Below are positions 23,701 through 35,200 of a stretch of 64,000 nucleotides of DNA, piece by piece. The stretch covers positions 8,246,001 through 8,310,000 of the forward strand of contig NC_135126.1 in NCBI RefSeq assembly GCF_050908995.1, written 5' to 3'. The DNA is from Andrena cerasifolii (lineage: Eukaryota; Arthropoda; Insecta; Hymenoptera; Andrenidae). Position 1 is the stretch's first letter; each line of letters opens with the position of its first letter. Made by a program: the position numbers and the translations under genes. The notes beneath the pieces were generated by a model. The model worked only from the letters and a program-made list of their open reading frames with translations. It was not told where the DNA came from and made no database searches.

Positions 23701-26422
23701 GTTCTTCGCGCTTAGGATTCCATTAGCTGAAATGTGTATGGTAATTCGAGTCTGAAAGAGAGGTCCGTTGCACCTCGGACGATTCCGGGGGAGACGCTGC
23801 GGATTAAAGCCGCGGTATTGGGCATCGCAAGGAGGGTTTCGATCGGTTCGGTCGACACGAGAAACCGTTCAATCCGTCCTAGAGCTCCGCACTCGTCCCC
23901 CGAATAAAGGAAGAGGCGACAAAGAGGACGGTAGATTCTTTGAAGTAATCTCGCGAGTTCGTTCAACGCGGGGGTTCGCTACCATCCGATGTACGATAGC
24001 GCGAAAAAAAAGCAATATCTCTGTTGTCCGCCCCGTCCCCTGCGCTCCTTATGTGAAAATAACGCGAGGATGGACCCGCTTGAATTCGACGAAGAAAAAC
24101 TTTACGATGCCCGTGGATTTTGCACCCTCGCCTGCAAATCCTCGCGATGCGTTCGTGGAACGGAAGAGCGTATTACGCGGGATTACCGGCGAGTTCGCGA
24201 TACTAGAAGCACTGTGCCAGGAGGAATTTCGGCGTTCGAGACAATTGAACGCGCTGGCTTTGTTTTAAAATTTAAACCAGGTCGCCTGGAGACGGTGAAG
24301 AGGTACATTGAAATATTGCGCGGCAACCAAGGCTGGCTCCTTGCCGTGACAATAAACGTCAGGAGCAAGCAACTATGCGCGAAGGTAGTTTTAATTAATT
24401 TCATTACAACGGCTAGCACGGTGGCGGCACGCCGAGCGCCGTAGAAGAGTTTCACCGGCGTGCTCCTTCACCCTCGTCGTGTTCTTAACACAACAATCCG
24501 AGGAGGGTGGACACACGCTTCGACGCCCGTTTCTGCGGATCGTCGGCGGCATAGGGAATCCAGGGGGTCCTCCTGAAACTGCCTCGCAAATTAAATTAAG
24601 CGAAGCAGCGCCTTTGAAAAATGAAACTCCCCCGCAAACCGCCCGAAGGCTCTTTCGTACGGCCGCAGAGAAAGGCGAAGGGGCGACTTTATAAATTGAC
24701 CACATCGATTGGCAAGCGGGTAATTGAATGGTGTTTCCACGTTTCTTCCTGTCGAAAGGAAAGCCTCTATTCCCCTGTCTATTCCCCGGGGAGCCTTTGA
24801 AACACGCTTCACACCCGGAAACTGCAACGATTAAACGGAATCCAATTAACACGGGGAGGGTTGAAACAACAGCAGGCAAAAGTTCGCGTATACCGAAACA
24901 ATTTCGCGATGTGTACTCCGTGTTTTGTTTCGTCACGGTGGCTACGTATGCCAGTTCAAAGCGTCCCATTTTCACGCGACTTTTAAATTTTATCGTCATC
25001 GATCAGACGAACGGTGGTGCGTTTCGGTGCCACGCTCCACGCCAACGAAATGGCAAGTGTCATTTTAATTGAAACGAAGCGGGCGAGAATACAAAATTCC
25101 ATCGGGAATCGGCTGTTCGCAGATGCGCTGGTGACGAACGGTTGATATTTTCGCGTAGGTGGCGTGCTCTCGTATGCTGTACCATTTGCATATAACAAGG
25201 AGAAAAGTAACTTCAACCCCCCGGTACTCGTTATTCCATGAAATTCGCAGTCGCTCCGTCACGTCGCGTTCGGCACCGCCGAATTTCGTGTCGCGCCGGA
25301 ATTTCTCGGTCGCCACGGCTTAAGGACGCCTTTAATTAGCGAGAAGCGAAATAATCGTTAGATTCTGCACGTGGTCGGGGGCGACGCGGCGTGGTCCGTT
25401 TGTGCAGCCCGGACAGTGGACGTTTGCCCGTCAGAATGGCATGCAGCGCGTTCCGCGCGGCTGCGAAATGGAATATTCTATGTGTCGCAAGAAGAAATGC
25501 TGCGGGACATGTAATTCCGACACTCGCATAGTTGGATAACCTGGAAATTACCGCAACTATGTTTGAAAAAGAATAACTAACTGTCCATCACTTTGCGTTG
25601 CTACCGAGAATACCTGCCGGCGGTTAAAAGGCACTTTGTAAATAATTTCGTTGTGTCGTGCTCGATATTTCCACCAGGGCTCCGCGTTTCACTCGACATC
25701 GCGCGCCGCGGCTTTCCAGCGGAGATCATCGATTTTTTAACAACTTTAAATTGCAACCGCGTATCAGAGACAGAACTGATCCTGCTAAAAGCGCGCTTTA
25801 TTAACGGGTTCATTATCGAGAATGACCGTGGCGCACTTGTGACGTTACCAAAGGGCGCTCGTTTTTTTTTTTTTTTATTTCTTTTTATCACCTATTTAGT
25901 CCTTTGCCCTTTAGGTTCGCGATATCGACGTCGTGAATTGCACGCAGCCGAGCGCGTTTTATTCCATTAACGTATCGTTGAAAATCGCTGCCTTAGTCCA
26001 GGCACAACGAATCCCTGCTGGTTGGAGAAATTATCGAACGTTTCAACGTGCTGGCGTCTGGTCAGGTGTACGCGGGTAGGCTCGCGAGATAATAATCCCT
26101 GCTCGTGTCATACGTCTGTTTCGGTTATCTCATCGCCGAACTATTAATGGAGCATAAAGGTTCAGCTGCGCGTCGCTGTTCGCAGCAGGTGAGCTATGTT
26201 AAACTGCTCGGAGCACAGCCCTCGCGGACTGCGAATAGTCGACGGCACGGTCAAGGCGGTTTCGTGGAATTCAATCACAACAGTTGGATCGACGATGAAC
26301 TATTGTTACCGACCAGCTAACTTCGAATTAAGCCCGGATTGAGAATGGCACAGGGTAGTACTCGGAATGGATCCTCTTTCTAGGAAGCTTCATCTTTGTT
26401 CAGCGATCAGTTTAATTCCGTG
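20739..26422. other. Intergenic, no gene recognised
   Basis: About 5.7 kb of CpG-rich DNA with numerous overlapping open frames up to about 200 codons (for example minus strand 24391-24999). None has a recognisable motif, and frames overlap on opposite strands. A T-run of about 16 lies near 25862-25877. Confidence 0.55.
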
Positions 26423-26424
26423 TA

Positions 26425-27257
26425 GGGTAAACTGCACGGTGATTGGCACCCTACGCGGAAATCCCAATTGGAATATCTATATTTCTTTGCGCAGTTTCTG
26501 TATGGTCTTGATTTTCAGTTATTATCAATGATTGTGGATTTCTCATTCAAATATAACATCTTGAGTACCTAGGGTACCTAGGTGTACTGTTTTCGGCCAT
26601 GTGCATAATTATCTTGATTTTAAACTGCTTGCAGATCATTACTATGTGGAGAATTTCACATCATAAATATTTTGTTTAGTATACCGCCAGAAATATAGGG
26701 TTATATTTATTGCTTACACGAAAAAATATCATATTTTTTAAGAAGTGGCCAAAACTGGTACAGTACCTTAAAGTGGCCACAAATGGTGCATATTAAGTCT
26801 TTTATTTTAAAAATATTCAATGAAAAACATAAATAGGCATAAAAGTACAATCATTGGCACCCTAAAATTCGAGTTTATATAGAAAAACATATGTATGTAG
26901 TTAAAAACGAAGTTTAAAGTGTTTAAACAGACTATTTCATTCGCTATTAACTACCTACAACACTTAGTGAATCTGTATTTCAATCGATTATTTAGTTATA
27001 AAGTGACCAAATATGTATTTACCTGCTCCTTACCAAAGTTTAAGAAAACGTCTAAAACCCAGCCCTTTGTCCCACTTCGTGGGGTTGCCAGATGTAAAAT
27101 GTATAGTTCAACTACTGGACTTTGCTGTGTTGCAGTGAAAGAAGAATAAGAAATTGTAAAAAAGTACTTTCTAAGCTTGTACCTCTTAATATTTGGCTTT
27201 TCAATCAACAGCGCCAATGATCGATTAGTACAGTGCCAGCATTAGTGCAGTTTACCC
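26425..27257. mobile_element. TA-flanked inverted-repeat element with GGGTAAACTGCAC ends
   Basis: Left end GGGTAAACTGCAC and right end GTGCAGTTTACCC are perfect 13-bp inverted repeats with TA immediately outside (26423-26424 and 27258-27259). The 833-bp interior is AT-rich against a GC-richer surrounding, and carries repeated ATTGGCACCCTA motifs (near 26440 and 26854). No transposase frame. Confidence 0.75.
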
Positions 27258-27259
27258 TA

Positions 27260-30200
27260 AGTACCTATTAGACACTGTATATGCTAAAATCAGCTGACAC
27301 CAACGTGAATAATAATTGAAAGCATTGAATACGAAACGTTCCCCGTTTAGCATTGAAATTTAGAAACTTCAGAACGCTCTCGAACGTACGTAAGTTAACC
27401 ACACGCATCGGGCACCGTCCACGAAGGCGAAAGAACGTTTCAGGCTTGCTGCGACGCCGAGAATTGAGCCGCGTTTTAATGATACCACGCGCATCTACCT
27501 CGTTACGAAGGTAAAACCGTGGAAAGGAGAGGCTTTTCTGCGGAGGTCGCCAGAAAAATTGTTTCATCTTTTGAAATCCTTTATTTCTACACGCCTCGCC
27601 GTTGGAGAAGCGATAAATTCGTTTCAGAGATGCAAATCGGGAAGGTGTTGCGTTCGGAGAACTGATCGAATCTACTTTCAAGGATCTGCACAGCGAAAAA
27701 CAAGAAGAAGCGAATCGATGCGTAATGTATTTAATAAAAGTGGATTCCGAGCCTCGTAAAATGTATATTTATACGCCGCGATGCAGCAAAAGAATTTGAA
27801 TATTCAGTGCCTCCGCGAATTCAGCTTGTTCGCCACGTTCTTCAGCCACGCAACTTATTGCAGCCTTCAATCAGAGGAATCCTACGGTTGTTGGCAAGTA
27901 TGGGATATTTATGCAATATCACAGAAACAAATATCCCTTCGTCTTATTGGATATTTCAAGAACGTCGCGTGTAATGCGTGGCTGCGTGCACACGTAGAGA
28001 AATGCTACGGGCCATGCCCTTGCATTCGAAATTTCTGTCAAGCAAGTCGTCAGACAACCGCTGGGTACGTCGAAATTATTAAACGTTCGCGAAACTCGTG
28101 CACCGGCGCGCAGAAATCTGCCGGTAAAATGAACACTTGCCGGAGAATGTTTTAAAGAAACTTTAATTAATATTAAAAGTACGTCGGTGAAATTCTAATC
28201 CTCCCGTGTCGATAACTGTGAAATTGGATGGTTCGGGGAACGTTACTCGCGAGGGATGTTTCTCTGGTTTTGCCAAGGAGTTCGGGGCACTCGCAGAGAT
28301 TACGGGGATGTAAAGATACTTTGGTCGAAAATTTACTACCTCACTTTGGAAGAAAAATGTAAAAGTTGGATGTTCCAACGTGACAGGACTTTGAAATACG
28401 CGACCGGCTGAATCTAGGCACGGTTTTCTTCGAATTTAACATAGTCCGTGAGACGAGCTAAACGATGAAGACGTCTGTGCATAGAGGCAAACGTGGAATC
28501 ATTCCCCTGCGCTAGAAGTCGAGAGGAATGCAGCTAAGATTTGCAAAAACGGAGAATTGCGTACCGTTTTGCTTGCTGAGGTCGCGGTCCCGGTGCACAA
28601 AGAGCATAAAGATGTAAAAATACTGCTGGCAATGAGAAATTTTGAGTGCCCCTTTTACGACCAAGTTGTGGCGATAAATTTTGTAAGGTTCCGAGGTGGC
28701 TGCGACGAAAACGCGGTTGGTAAAGTCACCATAAAGCAACGAGTAACTACCCCTTACGCTGCAGCGCCCAGCCATACGACTGATGAACGTGTCGTGTTTT
28801 CACCGCATCAGAATATAATAGCAGTTCAGATAAAGAACACCGTCGCGTCTAATTTTATCGAGGCCCGAAGATGTCTGCCAATAAAGCTAAAAATGAGCGC
28901 ACGTTGAGATTTCAGGAGACGGTTTAAATCACTTCTGGTAGGATTTTAACGATCGCTCGAGGTTCGCCACTTCCCTTTTCCATGCATACTGAACTTCGCG
29001 GTAATTTTCTCTTATATTTTGCCGAAGTCCATCGATCCACCCTGTCGAACTGTGCTTCCTTCGAAGCAGCAAAAACTGCCTGGCGGGTCGCTTAAAAATA
29101 GCTCCCTCCTTGCAGAGCAAAGTTTTAATAGCAATCGCCGTTTAGCTTAATATAATATTCTTTTTACGAAGCACAACTGTGGCGCATCGTACTCGCACCG
29201 GTTATCATTCATCCATAAAACCCCGATCTCGATAGCTTCGTTACGGAGTCGATAACGAGCAGACATATCGAACACAATGCCGTCGTCAGTGTTCCCACGC
29301 GTGGCGGGCTTTCATTCACTTTTCTGGGAAAAATTCGATAGACCACTCCAGATGAAAAATTCGAACGCAGTGACATATCCCGCGGGGAATTCGTGGCGAA
29401 TGAAAAACAAAAAATCCACGCGATACCAGAAAGAACCAACGTCCATGTGCATTGCAGGACTCAGCTCGAAGAATTCCGTTCCCGCCAGAGTCCTGGACGC
29501 GAGAAACTCCCGAGCAGATGGATCGCGTGTCAACCACAGGAACAGGGAGCAAAGGTGAATCAATTAACTTACGACCGGCATGATTTAATCGGGCTGATCG
29601 TGCAGGTGCACCGCTGTAATCGCTCGAGCAAAAAATATCCAGCGCCGGACCAAGTACCTATAGCCCTGGATCGAGTAATAATGTTACGTTCTAAGCGAGG
29701 GTGAAGGGAGATTTGAAGCACGCTTTAAAAGGGACGATGTCTGCTTGGGCTGCCAATAAACGTGGCTACAAAATGGACGGTGTCGGGGGTGATATTTTTC
29801 CAGAGGGAAGAAGCATCGGGTAGCAGTGGCTCTAGGATGAGCCGCGGAGGCCTCAAAGAGGAGACACCGAGACCAGGTGAGGGGCGACGGATATGGTTCC
29901 CCTGTGATCGTCGGGAAATCACGCTTAAGGTCGGACAAGGCCACAATCACAGGCGTATCAGTGAGAGGAAGCGTCTCCGTTCTGCGCGTCACGCTATTCG
30001 CTGGCCAGAACGGTGGGGGCGCGTTCAGTCTGCTTCGAGCCGCGACTGTGATCACTCGCGCCGCGACCGCTCTCTCCCTCTTGATAACAAACGCATCACG
30101 GTATAAGCTGTTATCAGGCTCGAACGGGAAACCAGTTGAATCGCAGCACCTATCGCGGCCGCATCGGTAGCGTTCCAACGATTGTCCTTTGACCAGAGGG

Positions 30201-31520
30201 GCAGTCGCGCAGCGCCAACTTCGCACCCGTTTGTTGGGCCACGAGCGGACGCCAGTTTGACATATGATACCTACGGGAAAGCGGGAAACTTCACGATCCT
30301 ACTCTTTGGTGGACGTGAACGCGACACCGCCGCTTTTGCGTGTCGAGGTAAGTTGATCCAAAACATTCTAGTGGTGTCGCTTCACTTTCGCATGCCTTTC
30401 ATTGTCAGCGGGACAGTGGAAGGGTAGGTTTTTTCGTCTCCCAATGAATTCTCGCGGACTCTTCTTGTCAGCGTTCTCCGAGGAGTTTCTTATGTGCTGT
30501 GCTTGGATGGTGGGGCAGATGGGGTCGGTTTTAAATGAAATGGTAGGAGGAATAGAGGGGTTGTTTGAAAGTAGGAATGGGAACGTCTCCGGGTGTTCTA
30601 CATCGGTAGAATAGAGCAGCGTATGGCATAGATTGTGCGATCGATTATGGTAGCAGTTATCGCGACGGTTTGTGTTGACTTTCCGTGAGGATGTTATTGA
30701 CATGAGTACAGAAATAGAAACGGAGGGGGTGAATAATTGAGGCGAACTCGTCGACCAGCCCCGGGCTACTTGAGCTTTCCGACGCGATTAAGCCTCCCCT
30801 TTCTGGCGGGCCAAGAAAGGGCTCCGGGGACAGGAGAGACGTTAAAGCGGCTGCCTAGAAGAAGCTAAATACCTGCTGTGTAATTATGCCCCGAATACGA
30901 GAGGCTTCTTTTTAAAGACGTTTGTAAACAGAGAGACTGTTTGGGCGTTGACCCTGTTCCTGGTGCGCTAGCGGAAGCCTTGCCCCAATTGTGTTAATTT
31001 TCATCGGTAGAGCGCTTTCGTCACGAATGAAATTTTAGTATCAAGCTGAGACCGTTTTTACGGCAGAAAGAGACTCTGGAACACAAGTGGGTCAAGAACG
31101 TAAATATTTCGCCTGGTCTTAGAGCGGTGCTATGCGCTGGCATAGAATAGACCGTGTAATATTCCACGCCCTGCAGTCCTCTGTAAAACCTTCGGTCCGC
31201 TCAAAATTTGTCCCTTGTGTAGTCAAATTTTAATAGGATGCGGTGACGAGAAAAATCGCCGGCACATATGAATGGAATTTTAGATGGAATCAATGTGTTT
31301 GAAATATGCGATGAATATGGTGGGAAACAGAACAGTACTTTGCGCTTTGAAATAAGTCGTTGAGTAATGTACGCAAGAAATTTGAAAAGCCTGGACAGTG
31401 AACTAGGAATAAGTGCTCTATTATATTGCAAAGTTGAAAGTACGCTATTTCAATACATGCTGAAGGGTGATCGAATTTAATGTTACCACTTCTCCATTCG
31501 CGTTTATCATACACATACAT
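27260..31520. other. Intergenic, no gene recognised; possible non-coding exon end at 30347
   Basis: No recognised coding sequence. The stretch 29700-30400 is GC/CpG-rich with open frames on both strands (longest on the minus strand, 29684-30226), none with a familiar motif. A strong donor CGAG|GTAAGT at 30347/30348 could end a 5' UTR exon of the gene starting at 39683, but nothing else supports this. Confidence 0.45.
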
Positions 31521-31542
31521 GTATGCAGTAGGGCGGAGCGAT

Positions 31543-31850
31543 ACTATATAGGCGAAGATTTAAATTTGAATTTTCAGTTGGCTTGGGTGTGGGATTGTTG
31601 TCTTTTGATTAACCAAACACAACTGTGAAAAACATTTGGAAAAATATTCATATCTGCAGGTTCCTTTTTCTCCTAAAAATGATTATGCAATCATACTATA
31701 TAGGCGAAAATTTAAATTTTAATTTTCAGTTGGCCTGGGTGCGGGATTGTTGTCTTTTGATTAACCAAACACAACTGTAAAAAAAATTTGGGAAAATATT
31801 CATGTCTGCAGGTTTCTTTTTCTCCTAAAAATGATTATACCTAGGGTAAA
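31543..31850. repeat. Tandem duplication of the left arm of the hAT-like element
   Basis: Two units of about 152 bp (31543-31694 and 31695-31850) both begin ACTATATAGGCGAA and end in CTCCTAAAAATGATTAT. They differ at a few positions. The right arm carries a single inverted copy. Confidence 0.85.
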
Positions 31851-31853
31851 GGA

Positions 31854-32041
31854 CCCAATTACTGTCACCTTAAGCTATTTTACTTAAAATAAAGAATAAA
31901 TAAACGTTGTAAAGTCATACACAAAAATAATTATGTAATTCAACCTATAATCTATACTATAGATTATTTATTCGTTATTTTAAGTAAAATAGCTTAAGGT
32001 GACAGTAATTGGTTAGGTGTCAGTAATTGGATCCTTTACCC
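31854..32041. mobile_element. 188-bp TA-flanked MITE nested inside the hAT-like element
   Basis: Left end GGGTAAAGGACCCAATTAC and right end GTAATTGGATCCTTTACCC are inverted repeats, with TA outside both. The interior pairs through CACCTTAAGCTATTTTACTT and its complement. The right side has an extra partial repeat of GTCAGTAATTGG. Its GGGTAAA terminus resembles the element at 26425. Confidence 0.8.
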
Positions 32042-32210
32042 TATACTAGCTGATCATATAATCATTTTTAGGAGAAAAAGGAACCTGCAGACATGAATAT
32101 TTTTCCAAATTTTTTTTACAGTTATGTTTAGTTAATCAAAAGACAACTATCCCGCACCCAGGCCAACTGAAAATTCAAATTTAAATTGTCCGCTCCGCTC
32201 TAGTATGCAG

Positions 32211-35200
32211 TCCTGCACGTTCTACGCAACAATACACGCAATAATGCATTGAATATTCCATCGGACCACTTGTTATTTATAAACTAAGTTTCGTTTCTAT
32301 TTTTCACGAAATGAAAGTTAAAATCAGCCCATTCCATTTAATAGCAACAGTTCTAGGTGAACTGTAATTACTCCGTCGATTTTAAAATAAAGTACACTGC
32401 AGAAAAAAATTAAACTCTCGAAAGGGTACTAATCTTTTCCAGTGCACGTACCGCGAGACATTTTTAAGAGAGTCGATTAATGTAACTCTTTAATCTCGTC
32501 ACGGAAATGTAATGAAAAAACCCGTGAATCTCCTATCAGCTTCCAGGATCCCCAACAGAGATGTAATACCGTCAGTCGTGTGTCCGTGACCCATGAGAAA
32601 TTATATTAAAAAATAAGTGCCCTACAGCTTTGTAAGCTCCCTAATGTGACCTTTGCATTCTGCAGCGTGATTTCGAAAGCGCATTTCCCAAATGCCCGCT
32701 CTCGCTCCCCAAGTTTTAGACAAACGATAGCAAGGGGGCAAATGCCGCAGAAATTCAGCCGTATGAATTCTATCAAAGTTTGAGTAATTCCGGGGCCAGC
32801 ATCGCGTCCAATTCTGAAAGTTTTAGCTGCCGCGAGCTTGCAGTTTCTATTAATCCCGACAGTTTCGACTGTTTGACCGTACAGTTGTTTATCTTAACTT
32901 AACTGCAATCGTATGTAAGGTGGTGTCGCACATACATATTATGTATTCAACATAGAAATTACACTCGCCTGAAAACATGCCAATCGCTTCTGTGCTGAAT
33001 ACATTCATAATATATTCATACGTTTGCTCGTGTAATTTTAGAGACTTTTCTATATTCTGCATAATTATTTATTAAACTACACTTGCAGCTTATTGTGCTC
33101 CCTATGCTATTACTACCTGCACTACTGAAACTTTACATTTAAACGACGTTTTCCCTCCCTTGTTACGGGGTAAAGTACGGGTTTCCGTAATATTCAAAAT
33201 AGCGTGCACATTTTGAAAGTTAGAGGTCGGTAAGGCGAGGAGTTCCATTCGGAGACTCTTCTAAATCCAAATGATAACCGGCTTCCTTTCGTTCGCGCCT
33301 CTAAACTCGCCGGCTGACACGTTTAACGCTTTAACTACTGCCGACACCGTTTAGGGAGCGCGCTTTATAGGATCTGCTCGTTGCGCCCGCCTGGCCGGAT
33401 GAAATAAGTGCACTAAATTCTATTTTTGTTTGAAACATATCGATCGCAGAGCGGGAAGTCGTACAGCGTCAGTCACGTATCGCGTCTGCGGGCAGTAAAT
33501 GCAATTGCAAACAGGGTTGCTCTCGTGTTTTCGAAACTACCTCATTTTAAAGTTATCAGTGGTAAATTTCGAGCGTTCGATTGGCCCTTGAAACCGGCAG
33601 GGATGTATGCTGCATTGAATGGCCGCTGCGTAGTAATCCCATTTTGTTCTGCTAATCAAACCTCACAATTCCGACACAATAAATCATTCGTACTGCATCG
33701 AGCAACGATCCTCTATTTCTGTAACCGTGCCCGCTGCGCAACACAAAGGGAATCCCGCCGACGCGATCCGATTCGTAAATTTGCAGTAGTCGAATAATCA
33801 AATTAATTACCATCATTAATACTTGGATCCTCCCCTTCAAAGGGCCGGGCGTCCCTCGAGCGGTGTAATCTTGCATGCGTGCTGCGAATGTAAGGCACAT
33901 TTCCCGCGTAATTAATACTTAACAAGCACTCGTCGGAAACCCGAGACGTACAGGTTGAAAGCTTTTGTTCTACCTACGTCGATGTCTACACTTTCGAGAA
34001 CTCGACGGTTTAAGGTCCCTGGGGAACGCGTCGTTCCACCACCCCGGAATATTGCAGCAGTTTAGATTCTATTTCTATCCGCACGTGGAAATGTGGCAGA
34101 TGCCCTCCGTTACCCGCGGACACCTTCGTGAATTACGGTTACGAGCTGCGACGGCATTAATTGAAAATAGAGGCAGTACGTGTCTTTTAATCGGACAGGG
34201 ATCTCCAAAGTTCCTCGGTATTCGCCGCGAGGGCGAGGAACGTGATGTTCAGCCCGAAGCTGAACCTTATCCACGAGATCCCCCGTGTAATTGTTTTCGA
34301 ATAAGGACACGTAGGATTCTCTCTAATGCAATGCGATTTCTCCAAGGATAAATACTTGCTCTTGCGTGCGGTTTACCTCGTAGATCGCATCGCCGTATAT
34401 CCCCTGTCGGTTTATTAGCCGGCTTTTATCAAGTGCCGAACGTTCGCTAGAACTCGGGCTAATCTCGCGGAGGTTCGGGATGCCGTATGCCGGCCCGCAT
34501 CTTTGCATTATCTACTGCGACCAAACGTTGAGAAACTCACGTTCCTCCGTGTACCCGAGGCAGCGCGCTCTCCGCCCGAAATTCTCTGATCCTGGCAACA
34601 TTATTATGCAAACTTCGTGGAAGAAGGTGCGCGGGACGAGTCTCCGCTGATCCGATTACCTACATTGCCCGTTTATTCGGGATGTTATCAACATAATTGT
34701 GTTTGTCAACACATTAGCAACGCTCCTTTCCGCTGCGCTGAATAGCTGCTGGATCGATTCAATTCCACTCGCAGGAAGATGCTGGCCATGAGATCTTCGC
34801 ATATTTATCCTTCATGCAGAACGCTTTCCCCCCCGTGCAAAGTGCCTCTTTTTACGTTCGAAGATAACAGTGCCCGCCATTCTATTAAGATCAGCAAGCA
34901 GTGAACACGGCATAGAGATTTCGAGTGTCGATGGGAATGAATAGATGGAGTTCCCGTCGGGATAGGCATCGTTCATCCTTTCAAGGGGGATTAAAACTCC
35001 TGGCGTAAAATTGAATGAATGACTTTAGAAGGGAGGCTCGGCCTCGCCGGCCTCCAATTTAAAAGAGAGAATAGTATTTGGACGTTTAACGGATGAAGCG
35101 CTTGAAGGCTCGGTCGATTGGCTATGGCCTTCAGCTGCATGGCTTTTGATATGGCTCGCACGATTTTCACCGACATCCTCCCCTGCTCTCCCGGATAGAT

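Larger units (their letters stand above)
31529..32202. mobile_element. hAT-like foldback element with 8-bp target duplication
   Basis: The element is bounded by identical GTATGCAG copies (31521-31528 and 32203-32210), an 8-bp duplication typical of hAT transposons. Its ends, TAGGGCGGAGCG and the mirror CGCTCCGCTCTA, are inverted. The arms pair over about 150 bp (TTTAAATTTGAATTTTCAGT and its complement near 32170). The left arm is duplicated in tandem, and a second element is inserted at 31854-32041. No transposase. Confidence 0.85.

Noticed and set aside
24391..24999. 202-codon minus-strand frame
   Set aside because: No domain or homologous motif; overlapping frames on both strands.
29684..30226. 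180-codon minus-strand frame
   Set aside because: No recognisable motif, overlapping open frames on the other strand, CpG-rich composition; looks like chance.
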